Assembly: GCF_001870785.1 (NCBI RefSeq)
Contig: NZ_MOLV01000007.1
Location: forward strand, 1 to 64,000
Source: Exiguobacterium sp. KRL4
GTDB lineage: Bacteria > Bacillota > Bacilli > Exiguobacteriales > Exiguobacteriaceae
Direction of reading: 5' to 3'
DNA: 64,000 nt
Below are positions 17,150 to 25,839 of the stretch, in pieces; position 1 is the first letter of the stretch, and every line of letters starts with the position of its first letter. The notes under the pieces are model-generated. The model was not told where the DNA came from. It did no database searches and was given only the letters and a program-made list of their open reading frames with translations. The position numbers and the translations under genes are program-made.

Positions 17150-17504
17150 CTTGATATCATCCTCTCAAATTTGGGTGTATCTAACATGTATTTGGTAGTT
17201 GTTGTCTGTATCGTTCTGAACAGCATACGCCCCCGGATTCTAATTGGATTTAAAAAAGCTTAAAAAATATGAAATGATTTCAAAATCATTAAGTCGACTT
17301 GTAGGGAAAGTAAGTATTTTCCTATATAAGAGTGAAAAAACGATGTGGATTTTAATGGTGAAGTTACTTAATTAATACGTAGAGATATCACCAGATTGGC
17401 AAAAAATCGCCACAGTCCGAAGAATTTACAGATCTTGAAACCGCTTATACTTAATTGGTGTTCACGAGGTGGACATATTTTTGGGGGACAAAAGGGGGGA
17501 TACG
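17150..17504. promoter_or_regulatory. Divergent control region of the putative copper locus, with two palindromes
   Basis: This AT-rich gap contains AATGATTT-CA-AAATCATT (17273-17290), a perfect 8+8 inverted repeat, directly abutting the 10-bp palindrome AAGTCGACTT (17291-17300). A plus-strand promoter candidate, TTGTAG (17299-17304) with 18 nt to TATATA (17323-17328), overlaps the palindromes. The repeat is only a weak match to a Fur box. A metal regulator acting on both wall protein A and the PepSY operon is an inference. Confidence 0.5.
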
Positions 17505-18878
17505 ATGACAGAACGGAATCAAACTTCGAAAAAACAACGGAGTTGGTACCAGTCGATGTGGCGGTGGCATTTCTATGCAGGCATTATTTTTGCACCCATT
17601 TTTATCATACTTGCCGTCACGGGGTCGATTTACTTATTTAAACCACAAATTGAAGACAGGCTTTACAGCGAAATGGTATTTACAGAAGAGTCCGGAGAAC
17701 GGGTTTCTTTAGAAAAACAAGTTCGGGCAGTCAACAAGAAGTATCCGGAAGCGACGGTCTCATCCATCGGACAATTCAAAGAAACCGATCGAACGACACG
17801 GATCGGTACGATGTTTGGTGAAGAAGCCGGATTTGTTTATGTCGATCCGTATACAGGGGAAGTCACCGGGAAACGGCTTGGTGAAGGTCCGCTTGGATTC
17901 ATCAAGACAATCCATGGGGAATTGTTTGCCGGTAAAGTCGGGAACTTGCTCGTCGAACTTGCGGCAAGCTGGGCGATCATTCTATTGATTACCGGTACCT
18001 ATCTGTTTTGGCCGCGTGGTGAACGAGGAAGTTTCAAACGGGTATTGTTCCCGTCCTTTCAAAAGAAAGACGGGAAACGGAACTTTTGGAAAGGACTTCA
18101 TGGGTCGGTCGCGATCTGGTCGACGCTTGGACTTGTTCTGATCATTGGTTCCGGACTTGCCTGGTCGGGTGTCGCAGGAGAGTGGATCAATACAATCGCG
18201 ACGAAAACGAATTCCAATTTCCCGCAATACGCGTATGGACCGGATGAGACTTTGACGTCGCAAGTAGTCACGAAAGACATCGCGGCGGATATTCCGTGGG
18301 CGACACAAAATGATGTCGTCCCAACTTCAGGTCCGGCTAAACCGATCCCGATAACCGTGTCAGAAGTGGACCGGGCAGCGACACAACGCGGCATCGTCAA
18401 GCCGTATCAAATCACACTCCCGCAAGGAGAACGGGGTGTCTATACGATCTCCTCCTTACATAGTAATCCGATGCAGGAGAAAACAATGCACTTTGATCAA
18501 TATTCGGGTACAATCCTGTCGAGCGTGGCGTTTGCCGATTATGGATTGCTTGCGAAAATGATTTCGATGGGGATTGGTTTCCATGAAGGAAAACTGTTTG
18601 GTTTGTTGAATCAACTCGTTGGACTGGTGCTTTGTCTCGGTTTAATTTTCATCGTCTTCAGCTCAATTGTCTTATGGTGGAAACGCCGTAACGGAGCTGG
18701 CAAATTAACAGCACCGAAACGGACCGTCGACCGACGTGTTCAAAAAATCGTTGCCGGTTTGATTTTATTGATCAGTCTGACGATGCCGCTGGCCGCTCTA
18801 TCGGTCATCATCATCATCGTGCTCGACTTCTTAATTTTTAATCGACGCCGTCATGACAAGGAGGAGCTTGCAGCATGA
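17505..18878 (+). CDS. PepSY-domain transmembrane protein (PepSY_TM family)
   Basis: 457 residues: a short basic N-terminus, a membrane helix with the family's WRWHFYAGIIFAP motif, a PepSY-containing extracellular region (VYVDPYTGEVTGKRLG), helices bearing IHGELFAG and LHGSVAIW, a second PepSY-like region and two C-terminal helices. The repeated His in the helices resembles the haem-binding pattern proposed for PepSY_TM ferric or cupric reductases; that activity is an inference here. ATG 17505 follows AAGGGGGGAT and is preferred to GTG 17469. Its last 4 bases overlap the next lipoprotein gene (ATGA), so both are translated together. Confidence 0.85.
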   Translation: MTERNQTSKKQRSWYQSMWRWHFYAGIIFAPIFIILAVTGSIYLFKPQIEDRLYSEMVFTEESGERVSLEKQVRAVNKKYPEATVSSIGQFKETDRTTRIGTMFGEEAGFVYVDPYTGEVTGKRLGEGPLGFIKTIHGELFAGKVGNLLVELAASWAIILLITGTYLFWPRGERGSFKRVLFPSFQKKDGKRNFWKGLHGSVAIWSTLGLVLIIGSGLAWSGVAGEWINTIATKTNSNFPQYAYGPDETLTSQVVTKDIAADIPWATQNDVVPTSGPAKPIPITVSEVDRAATQRGIVKPYQITLPQGERGVYTISSLHSNPMQEKTMHFDQYSGTILSSVAFADYGLLAKMISMGIGFHEGKLFGLLNQLVGLVLCLGLIFIVFSSIVLWWKRRNGAGKLTAPKRTVDRRVQKIVAGLILLISLTMPLAALSVIIIIVLDFLIFNRRRHDKEELAA

Positions 18879-19321
18879 AACGACTGTTTATGACGAGTGT
18901 AGTAGTGAGTAGTGTTGTTTTCCTTGCCGGTTGCCAGTTTGAAACAAAAGCAGCATCTCCGATGATGAAGGTCGGACTTTATGCGCCAGAGAAAATTGCA
19001 GCCGATACGCGCACGACGGTCGCGGTTGAAGTTGAAAATCCGCAGGACATTGAGATCGTCCACGTGCAAGTCACGCCAATTGGAAGTGACGATACGGAGA
19101 CGTTTGAAGCAGAAAACAAAGACGGTCATTATGTAAGTAGTATTCCGTTCAAAAAAGCAGGTGTGTATGTCGTCAACGGGATGGTCCATGTCGGCGATCA
19201 GGTCTATACGCCCAAGTCGCTGATTCAAGTCGGTGACGTCTCAGAAGCAGAACTGGAACAAGCACAAGCATACTATCACTCACAAGCACCAAAAACATCT
19301 GGTGGTCAGCATCATCATTAA
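18875..19321 (+). CDS. YtkA/FixH-like lipoprotein
   Basis: 148 residues with a lipoprotein signal (VVFLAGC, modified Cys at residue 20) and a single beta-sandwich domain of the YtkA/FixH type (YAPEKIAADTRTTVAVEV, GVYVVNGMVHVGDQVY). It ends in a short His tract (GGQHHH). Proteins of this fold accompany copper and cytochrome-oxidase assembly genes, and the C-terminal His tract and Met pairs (PMMKV) suggest metal binding outside the membrane. It is translationally coupled to the PepSY gene and followed by a terminator. Confidence 0.8.
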   Translation: MKRLFMTSVVVSSVVFLAGCQFETKAASPMMKVGLYAPEKIAADTRTTVAVEVENPQDIEIVHVQVTPIGSDDTETFEAENKDGHYVSSIPFKKAGVYVVNGMVHVGDQVYTPKSLIQVGDVSEAELEQAQAYYHSQAPKTSGGQHHH

Positions 19322-19325
19322 TCGC

Positions 19326-19366
19326 AAAACACCTCTTCCTGACGTGCGTCGGCAAGAGGTGTTTTT
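19326..19366 (+). terminator. Terminator of the PepSY operon
   Basis: AAAACACCTCTT pairs with AAGAGGTGTTTT, with an inner ACG/CGT, followed by T residues. Confidence 0.88.
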
Positions 19367-19493
19367 GGTAGGGTTCGCCCAAATATTTTCCTTATAAAAA
19401 TATTTTAAATAAAAAATGTAAAAATCTAAAACTATTTGTGAACTGCTTACGTTATCTCTGTGTAGTCCAAAAAATCAAAGGGGTGTTCACAAG

Positions 19494-20867
19494 ATGAAGA
19501 TGAAAAAATCGTATCTCGCCGTTCCACTCAGTGCCGCATTATTGGTTCCAGCAGCAGGCGTCAGTGCCCATGGTCATGAAGATCACAGTAAGATGTCCCA
19601 CAGTTCGGGTAAGGTTTCCCTTGATGTCTCGTCGCCGGCGTCGGATCTGCGAGCGACGCTTGATCAGCTTTTATCTGAACACGCGTATTTAGCGGTCGTC
19701 ACGATGCAAAAAGGAATTGACGGAAAAGAAGATTTCGATCAGGCAGCAGGTGCCTTGAGTCAAAATACAGATGATCTTTCGGCCGCGGTCGGATCCGTTT
19801 ACGGGGATGAAGCGGGCGAAGCGTTCAAGGAAATCTGGTCGAGCCATATCGGTTACTTCGTCGATTATGTCAAAGCGACGGGTGCCAAAGATGAGGACGC
19901 GAAACAAAAAGCCTTAAAAGAACTCGACGAATACCGCGTCGAACAAGCGGCCTTCCTCGACAAGGCAACAGAAGGCCGTCTGAAAGCAGCGGACTTAGAA
20001 GGTGGATTGAAAGTCCATATCACGCAACTGCTGACATCGTTTGACAGCTATGTCGCGGGCGACTATGACGCCACGTACAGCAACCTGCGTATCGCCATCG
20101 AGCATATGTATATGGTGGGTGAAGGATTGTCCGGTGCCATCGTCGATCAATACTCGGATAAATTCAAAAATACGAAAGTCGATACACCGGCAGCAGATCT
20201 CCGTGCCGGACTGAACCGAAACTTTTCAGAACACGCAGCGCTTGCGATTCTGACGATGCAAAAAGGAATTGACGGTGCGAAGGACTTTGACGCAGCGGCC
20301 GGTGCCTTGAACGAAAATACAGACGATCTGTCCGCTTCGATCGGGTCGGTGTACGGTAGCGAAGCCGCACAAGAGTTCAAGAAGATCTGGTCGAGCCACA
20401 TCGGCTACTTCGTCGATTATGTCAAAGCAACAGGCGCGAAAGACGAGGAAGCACGCGACATGGCCGTTCAGGAACTGGATGAGTACCGCGTCGAACAAGC
20501 CGCCTTCCTCGATGCCGCAACGGAAGGACGCCTGAAGTCGAAAGACTTGGAAGAAGGACTCAAGGTCCACATCGATCAACTGTTACTGGCGTTCAACAGC
20601 TACAATGAAAAAGATTACGACAAAACGTACCCGGCGATCCGTGAAGCCTACGGTCACATGTACGGAGTCGGTGAAGGGACAGCGACAGCGATCGTCGATC
20701 AGTTCCCGGATAAATTCCAAGGCAGCCCGGCCGGAATGCCGAACACCGGTCTTGGTGGAGCAGCTGAAGCACAATCTTCAGCGGGAATCCTCTGGTCATT
20801 ACTCGGAATCGCAGCCGCTTCGATCCTCGGATTCTTCGGACTTCGCGGACGTCGCTCACAACAATAA
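19494..20867 (+). CDS. Sortase-anchored wall protein with two His/Met helical repeats (paralogue B)
   Basis: 457 residues, the same plan as the protein at 15779. A signal peptide ending near VSA is followed by a His/Met-rich segment (HGHEDHSKMSHSS), two ~180-residue helical repeats (about 43-225 and 227-410), then MPNTG, a hydrophobic helix and RGRRS. The two repeats are more alike than those of paralogue A; both carry IWSSHIGYFVDYVKATGAKD. Each keeps SEHA in helix 1, SSHIGY, KVHI and EHMY or GHMY. I cannot name the domain; it is not a recognisable hemerythrin or CopC. The location between the YtkA-like lipoprotein and CopC argues for copper scavenging or buffering in the wall. ATG 19494 follows AAAGGGGTG. 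Confidence 0.85.
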   Translation: MKMKKSYLAVPLSAALLVPAAGVSAHGHEDHSKMSHSSGKVSLDVSSPASDLRATLDQLLSEHAYLAVVTMQKGIDGKEDFDQAAGALSQNTDDLSAAVGSVYGDEAGEAFKEIWSSHIGYFVDYVKATGAKDEDAKQKALKELDEYRVEQAAFLDKATEGRLKAADLEGGLKVHITQLLTSFDSYVAGDYDATYSNLRIAIEHMYMVGEGLSGAIVDQYSDKFKNTKVDTPAADLRAGLNRNFSEHAALAILTMQKGIDGAKDFDAAAGALNENTDDLSASIGSVYGSEAAQEFKKIWSSHIGYFVDYVKATGAKDEEARDMAVQELDEYRVEQAAFLDAATEGRLKSKDLEEGLKVHIDQLLLAFNSYNEKDYDKTYPAIREAYGHMYGVGEGTATAIVDQFPDKFQGSPAGMPNTGLGGAAEAQSSAGILWSLLGIAAASILGFFGLRGRRSQQ

Positions 20868-20879
20868 TCGGACAACCGA

Positions 20880-20906
20880 ACCCGCTGGAAACAGCGGGTC
20901 TTTTTC
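20880..20906 (+). terminator. Terminator after wall protein B
   Basis: ACCCGCTG-GAAA-CAGCGGGT is a perfect hairpin with a stable tetraloop, followed by CTTTTT. Confidence 0.93.
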
Positions 20907-20939
20907 TACACATTTTGCTGAAATCAGGAGGAGATTGGC

Positions 20940-21491
20940 ATGAAATGGTCCCTTGTATTCATCCTTGTTTTGTTATTCGTCCATCCCTTTTCAGTCGGAG
21001 CCCATACGACGCTGAAACAATCCAATCCGAAAGAAGGAGCGGTCCTGACCGAAAATCTGGAACGGATCCGCCTGACGTTTGATGCACCGATTGAAAAAAC
21101 AAGCACACTCGAACTGAAAACGGCTCAAGGAGAAATCGTTACCCTGGAAAAACCGTTAATTATCGGCAACGAATTGAGTGCTGTCTTGAAACAGGAACTA
21201 GAAACTGGCACATATCGGATTGGCTGGAAATTGATTTCAGAAGACGGTCACCCGGTCGAAGGGACGATCCAATTTGAGATGACCCCGGAAACAGCGGTCA
21301 CTGCGGAACCAAAAGTGGTCGAAGAAGCAGCAACAACAGTTGACACCGAACAGGCGAGCATTGTCCCGACGGAATCAGCGGAATCCTTTACACCGGGTGT
21401 GGTCCCGACTGTTTTACCGTGGTTGGTCGCAGGACTTGTACTGGCGATCATCGTGACGACGTTATTACTCCGCCGTCGTAAACGGTCATGA
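20940..21491 (+). CDS. copC: CopC-domain copper-binding protein with a C-terminal membrane anchor
   Basis: 183 residues: signal peptide (cleavage after VGA), so that the mature protein starts with His, the usual first Cu(II) ligand of CopC (AHTTLKQSNPKEGAVL). The rest of the beta-barrel follows, including the second typical site, SEDGHPVEGTIQFEM, near residue 100. A Thr/Glu-rich linker (about 118-150) leads to one membrane helix and a basic tail. In many Bacillota CopC and CopD are one protein (YcnJ). Here they are separate but overlap by 4 nt, which shows tight coupling. Role: copper capture outside the cell and delivery to CopD. Confidence 0.88.
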   Translation: MKWSLVFILVLLFVHPFSVGAHTTLKQSNPKEGAVLTENLERIRLTFDAPIEKTSTLELKTAQGEIVTLEKPLIIGNELSAVLKQELETGTYRIGWKLISEDGHPVEGTIQFEMTPETAVTAEPKVVEEAATTVDTEQASIVPTESAESFTPGVVPTVLPWLVAGLVLAIIVTTLLLRRRKRS

Positions 21492-22504
21492 TCGAAATCG
21501 TCAGCGAACTGCTCGTTTATCTGGGTGGGGCGTTTTGGGCGGGACGACTCGTTCTACTGTTTATCGCACCGGATAAAAAACCATCACTGGGTGCACTGGA
21601 TGGACTGGCATTATTCGCATTGATCAGCATCGTCATCGGAACCAGTTTGCCGCTCGGACGGGTGTTCGTCTACTTCCGTCACGAACTGGACTTGCCGGTG
21701 CGAGACGCCTTACGGGCCAGTCTGTTTGACGTCCGGATTGGTCATTCTTTTTTGATTGTGTATTTTTCAGTACTGATGGCAACCATCATCTTATGTATAA
21801 AACGACTTGTCTTCACCAAACGGTGGCTGCTTGTTGGCTTGACGATTCCATTGTTTCTTGGAATTACGGGAACCAGTCATGCGGCAGCCAAACACGGCGT
21901 GCCGGGTCTGATGTTGCAAGCCGGTCATTTTAGTCTGATGGCGCTTTGGATTGGAGTGGTGTTCGTCGTCGGATGGGGTGCCCGGGATTTTAAAAACTGG
22001 TCTTCGTTTTTACGCTGGTTCAGTCCATTGGCGCAGGTGCTGTTTGTCGGTGTTGTCGTGACGGGCTTCTTTTTGATGCGTCCGAGTATACCAATCAGCG
22101 AATACCGAAATGTATGGAATCTGCCGTATGGGCAAGCGTTATTGCTGAAACACCTCTTGCTCATCCCGTTGCTCGGTTATGCCTTTATCAACGGAACGCT
22201 CGTCAAGCGACGTTTTCAGAAAACAGAACCGTTTGATCCGCGGCTGGGTCTGCGCTTCGAAAGTGTCATGATTTTTGGCGTATTTTTGGCCAGTGCGACA
22301 CTCAGTAATTTAGAGCAGCCGGTCTTACCATTAATTGAAGCGGAAACGTTGTTGTGGTCAAACGGGCTTGTCCTTGCTCTTGGAATCAGTTCCGTCTTTC
22401 TGTTGGTGTTCACGTATCAAAAGCGATTGCCGCTGGTGCTCGGCTGCCTGTTCAGTCTGCTCGGTGTCAGCCTGCTCTACATCGGACTTGTTTATACGCT
22501 CTAA
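21488..22504 (+). CDS. copD: CopD-family copper membrane protein
   Basis: 338 residues with about eight hydrophobic helices. CopD features include GTSHAAAKHGVPGLMLQAGHFSLMALWIG, where several His and Met face the membrane core, and a C-terminal LLKHLLLIPLLGYAFING block. The ATG overlaps the copC stop (ATGA). Together with CopC it probably brings copper into the cytosol, as proposed for YcnJ. No regulator such as CsoR or YcnK is linked within the window. Confidence 0.85.
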   Translation: MIEIVSELLVYLGGAFWAGRLVLLFIAPDKKPSLGALDGLALFALISIVIGTSLPLGRVFVYFRHELDLPVRDALRASLFDVRIGHSFLIVYFSVLMATIILCIKRLVFTKRWLLVGLTIPLFLGITGTSHAAAKHGVPGLMLQAGHFSLMALWIGVVFVVGWGARDFKNWSSFLRWFSPLAQVLFVGVVVTGFFLMRPSIPISEYRNVWNLPYGQALLLKHLLLIPLLGYAFINGTLVKRRFQKTEPFDPRLGLRFESVMIFGVFLASATLSNLEQPVLPLIEAETLLWSNGLVLALGISSVFLLVFTYQKRLPLVLGCLFSLLGVSLLYIGLVYTL

Positions 22505-22542
22505 AACAGCCACTTTCTCGACTGACGGAGAATGGTGGCTGT
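22503..22542. terminator. Terminator between copD and the acyltransferase gene
   Basis: ACAGCCAC (22506-22513) pairs with GTGGCTGT (22535-22542), with inner TCTC/GAGA. The T run is better on the minus strand (TTTTAG), so it serves at least the convergent acyltransferase gene. Confidence 0.7.
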
Positions 22543-22548
22543 GTTGTG

Positions 22549-24339
22549 TCATTTTGTTGTGGTCGCGCACCCGGTCGCTTTGGCGAGCAGTTTCGAGTAG
22601 GCACGGGCACCTTTGATGTTCAAGTGGACGCCGTCCTGTTCGAAGTACGACGGATGTTTGACGGCAACGGCATGCCAATCAATGAGCGACACCCGTTTGC
22701 GTTCAGCTGCTTGCTTCAGCATTGTGTTGACCTCTTGTTCCCACGGACGCGGCACCCGTGTCGTCACCAGGTACACCTGATCGGCATTGGCGAACCGGTC
22801 GAGTAATTCCTCTAACTGTTCGGGACGGAAACTGCCGTTTGTCCCGAGATGCAGGATGACTTGATGGTCGGTTTGATTGTACGCCGCATACTTCGTAATG
22901 AGCGGAATGGCGTCCCGAAGCTGGCGACCAAGCTTTGCATCAATCGTCACTTGTTGAAGCGTACTGCCGAGATAGTCCTCGACCCCGAGCAGAACCGAGT
23001 CACCGATGGCGAGCGTGGGGCGGCACATCGACCGTGTACGTTTCTCAGACACCGGGTTCGTCGGCTTTTTGACAAGTGCCGGTTTTGAATGCGGCGCCGC
23101 GACCTTCGGAATCGATTGTTGAGCCGGTTCATCCGACACGGCAAGAATCGATAAATTCCCGATGAAGCTGAGGAGAAGCAGACTGGCAAGGGAAACGGAA
23201 ATCCACTTCGTCCGGGAAAACTGCCGGAAGGTCCGCGGGTGAATCTGAAATTGCCGGATGTATCCGAGGAGACCAAGCTGGCGGACCGGACGTTCGACGA
23301 ATTGATAGGACAGTTCCGTCACGACGACCAGGATTAAGAGAATCCCGAGACTCCGGAGCCAGGAAAATGTTCCGATTTGTTCAATGGGCGTCATCAAGGT
23401 GATCAGTGGGAAATGCCATAAATAGAGTCCATACGACCGTTTACCGATGGCAATTAGCCACTGGGCTGCGAACAACCGGCTCCAAAAAGACGCCGGATGA
23501 GCAAGGACAGCAATCAGTAACGCCGCAAGGACAGCGACGAACACAAATCCGCCATAATACAGAAAACGACCGTACTCACTTGTCGCGAGCATCAGCAAAA
23601 CAAGCACTGGGACAATCACGGCACCGGTCACGTTCAATAAGCGGACACCCCGTGACGGAATCTCTTTCTTAAACCGTTCCGGTCGCCAAGCAAAGGCAAG
23701 CAGACTGCCGATCAACAAGGCAAATAACCGGGTATCGGTCCCGTAGTAAACACGGCTTGGATCCGTACCCGGTGTAAACAGAATCGCCATCAGGAGTGCA
23801 GACAGTAGGGCAAGGAGTCCGATTCCCCGGAGCAACAGCCGTTTCGATGCGAACCCAAAACTGAGCACGATCGGGAATATGAAGTAAAACTGTTCTTCGA
23901 TCGCAAGCGACCACAGGTTTTGAATCGGCGACGGTTTGCCGAACGATTCGAAATAAGAGACGTCATGGACGATATACCACCAGTTCGTCGTATACAACAG
24001 GGCAGCCACGCTATCCTGACGAAGCGAATGCAACAAGTCCCGTTCAAACAATGTGACATAACTGAGGACCAGAACAAGCAGGACGAACAGAGGCGGGAAC
24101 AAGCGGCGGAACCGGTGCACCCAAAACCGTTTTAAGTCGATGCGACCGGTCTGTTGCCACTCACTGAGCAACAAGCCGGTAATCAAGTAACCCGACAGGA
24201 CAAAAAACACATCGACGCCGAGGAATCCGCCGGTCAGCATGGGTACTGACAGATGGTACAAAATGACAGCAATGACAGCGAACGCGCGCAGACCATCGAG
24301 TCCGGGCATATATGTGGTCGAACGGTTTGATGATTTCAT
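22549..24339 (-). CDS. OatA-like acyltransferase with a C-terminal SGNH domain
   Basis: 596 residues. The N-terminal ~380 form an acyltransferase-3 membrane domain with about ten helices, the start motif YMPGLDGLRAFAVIAVILYH and VDVFFVLSGYLITGLLL. A cytoplasm-distal linker follows, and a C-terminal SGNH/GDSL-type domain contains IGDSVLLG (catalytic Ser), LHLGTNG and the D-x-x-H of EQDGVHLN. This is the layout of peptidoglycan O-acetyltransferase OatA and related polymer acetylases. The acceptor (peptidoglycan or teichoic acid) is not fixed by the sequence. ATG 24339 is 11 nt from GAAGGAG; the longer reading to 24381 adds unconserved residues. Confidence 0.87.
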   Translation of the reverse strand: MKSSNRSTTYMPGLDGLRAFAVIAVILYHLSVPMLTGGFLGVDVFFVLSGYLITGLLLSEWQQTGRIDLKRFWVHRFRRLFPPLFVLLVLVLSYVTLFERDLLHSLRQDSVAALLYTTNWWYIVHDVSYFESFGKPSPIQNLWSLAIEEQFYFIFPIVLSFGFASKRLLLRGIGLLALLSALLMAILFTPGTDPSRVYYGTDTRLFALLIGSLLAFAWRPERFKKEIPSRGVRLLNVTGAVIVPVLVLLMLATSEYGRFLYYGGFVFVAVLAALLIAVLAHPASFWSRLFAAQWLIAIGKRSYGLYLWHFPLITLMTPIEQIGTFSWLRSLGILLILVVVTELSYQFVERPVRQLGLLGYIRQFQIHPRTFRQFSRTKWISVSLASLLLLSFIGNLSILAVSDEPAQQSIPKVAAPHSKPALVKKPTNPVSEKRTRSMCRPTLAIGDSVLLGVEDYLGSTLQQVTIDAKLGRQLRDAIPLITKYAAYNQTDHQVILHLGTNGSFRPEQLEELLDRFANADQVYLVTTRVPRPWEQEVNTMLKQAAERKRVSLIDWHAVAVKHPSYFEQDGVHLNIKGARAYSKLLAKATGCATTTK

Positions 24340-24432
24340 AAGTAAAAAAACTCCTTCATGACTGTGCCTAAAGAATGACATTCTCTAGTGTATCGAATTC
24401 CATTTCAAAAGGAGTGTCGAACCAGTAACAAC

Positions 24433-24467
24433 CAAAAAGGATGAACTCATTTTTTTTGAGTCCATCC
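24433..24467 (-). terminator. Terminator of the histidine-kinase operon
   Basis: On the minus strand AGGATGGACTCA, eight A and TGAGTTCATCCT pair with one mismatch, followed by TTTTT. It lies 11 nt after the kinase stop codon. Confidence 0.88.
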
Positions 24468-24477
24468 TGTACCGTCA

Positions 24478-25839
24478 TCAATGTTTAAAAGCATCCGGCA
24501 AGACAATCGAGACGATAAACCGGTTTTGTTCCGACGTTAGTTGCATCGTCCCGTTGTGCCGGGCAACGATTTGTTCAATGATCGACAGACCAATGCCGGA
24601 TCCACCATTGAACCGTGACATGTCGGACGTGACGAAAGGGGTTGCCAGTTCCGTGAGTTGATGAGGCGTCAAGGTCTCCGGGATGGCATTGGAGCAACGG
24701 AAGGTCAAGTGACCGCTTTCTTGGAGCACTTCAAACGACAAATCACCCGTTCCGTGAAGCGTCGCATTGCGCACAAGATTTTCGATTAAGCGCCGCAACA
24801 AGTTTGGATCAGCCTGAACAGTCAGATGAGCCGGTCCCGCGTATTGATAGGTCGTTTCCGGATGTTGTTCAGCGACCTGATGCAGGAGCGTCACGAAATC
24901 AAGTGACGTCACGTGCACCGGATAATCTTTATTCGACAGTTTCGCGAGCATGAACAGCTCTTCGATTCGTGAGGCAAGCGTCTCCGATTGCCGGCTGACG
25001 ATTGCCAACACATCGGTCCGTTCCTGATCGGATAATGTCGTGTGGTGTTCAGACAACCACTGAACGAATCCTTGAATCGATGTCAACGGAGTCCGTAAGT
25101 CATGCGACAGACTGGTGATCAGGCGGAGTTGTTCCGTAAAACGTTCCCGCTCGTTTCGTCTGAGGACATCCAGTTCGTCGCCGACCCGTTCAATCGAATG
25201 GGCAAAGGCTTTAAACTCACGCGGACCTTTGACCGGACTCAGCGGACTGACGGCGTAGTCCGGTTCGACGAGCCGTTCGAGCCGTGTCTCGAGTTGGCGG
25301 AATAGACCGGCAATCCAGCGGGTCATGCCAAATAAAAATAAGATGAACAAGACCAATTGTAAAATGAAAAACGCCGTTGAATTACCGACCTGGTATTGAT
25401 TCAGACGGGGCGTGACCGTTTCGATGGAAAGAAAATAACCGGGTGCACGTTCACCCAGGTTAATCGCCTGCATGTGGTGTAACGTCCGCACTTCCGATTC
25501 GTCAGACGGCTCCCGTTCATCCGGCGTTTGCACAGCTAATAATCGACTCGGGGTCATCGTCCGCGGAAAGTCGGGTGAGGCGTCGACCCGCGTCCCGTTG
25601 GACCGATAGACGGCCCACTCATAATCACCGTTCGGAGTCTGACCGGATTCGTACCGTTTGATATCGCGTTCGACCCGCTGCGTGATGTCCTGTTCCGTCG
25701 GATAATAATAACGGGGAACGTTTTTTGTTCCGAGCGGGAGTTGGCTTGCGATCAACCAGGCCAATACTGTACTCAGAAATGCTGCGGCCAACAACAGGAC
25801 CGTCATCCAGGAGGTCAGTTTGAAGCGGAAACGTCTCAT
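24478..25839 (-). CDS. Membrane sensor histidine kinase
   Basis: 453 residues with two membrane helices (about 12-33 and 160-182) flanking an extracellular domain of ~125 residues. A HAMP-like linker leads to a HisKA domain with the phospho-acceptor His in SLSHDLRTPLTSIQGF near 245. The ATPase has the N box (ENLVRNATLHG), the G box (GGSGIGLSIIEQIV) and the usual C-terminal strand. It is the third gene of a methyltransferase, regulator and kinase operon, and its ATG overlaps the regulator stop (ATGA). The kinase itself appears intact although its partner regulator is frameshifted. Confidence 0.9.
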   Translation of the reverse strand: MRRFRFKLTSWMTVLLLAAAFLSTVLAWLIASQLPLGTKNVPRYYYPTEQDITQRVERDIKRYESGQTPNGDYEWAVYRSNGTRVDASPDFPRTMTPSRLLAVQTPDEREPSDESEVRTLHHMQAINLGERAPGYFLSIETVTPRLNQYQVGNSTAFFILQLVLFILFLFGMTRWIAGLFRQLETRLERLVEPDYAVSPLSPVKGPREFKAFAHSIERVGDELDVLRRNERERFTEQLRLITSLSHDLRTPLTSIQGFVQWLSEHHTTLSDQERTDVLAIVSRQSETLASRIEELFMLAKLSNKDYPVHVTSLDFVTLLHQVAEQHPETTYQYAGPAHLTVQADPNLLRRLIENLVRNATLHGTGDLSFEVLQESGHLTFRCSNAIPETLTPHQLTELATPFVTSDMSRFNGGSGIGLSIIEQIVARHNGTMQLTSEQNRFIVSIVLPDAFKH

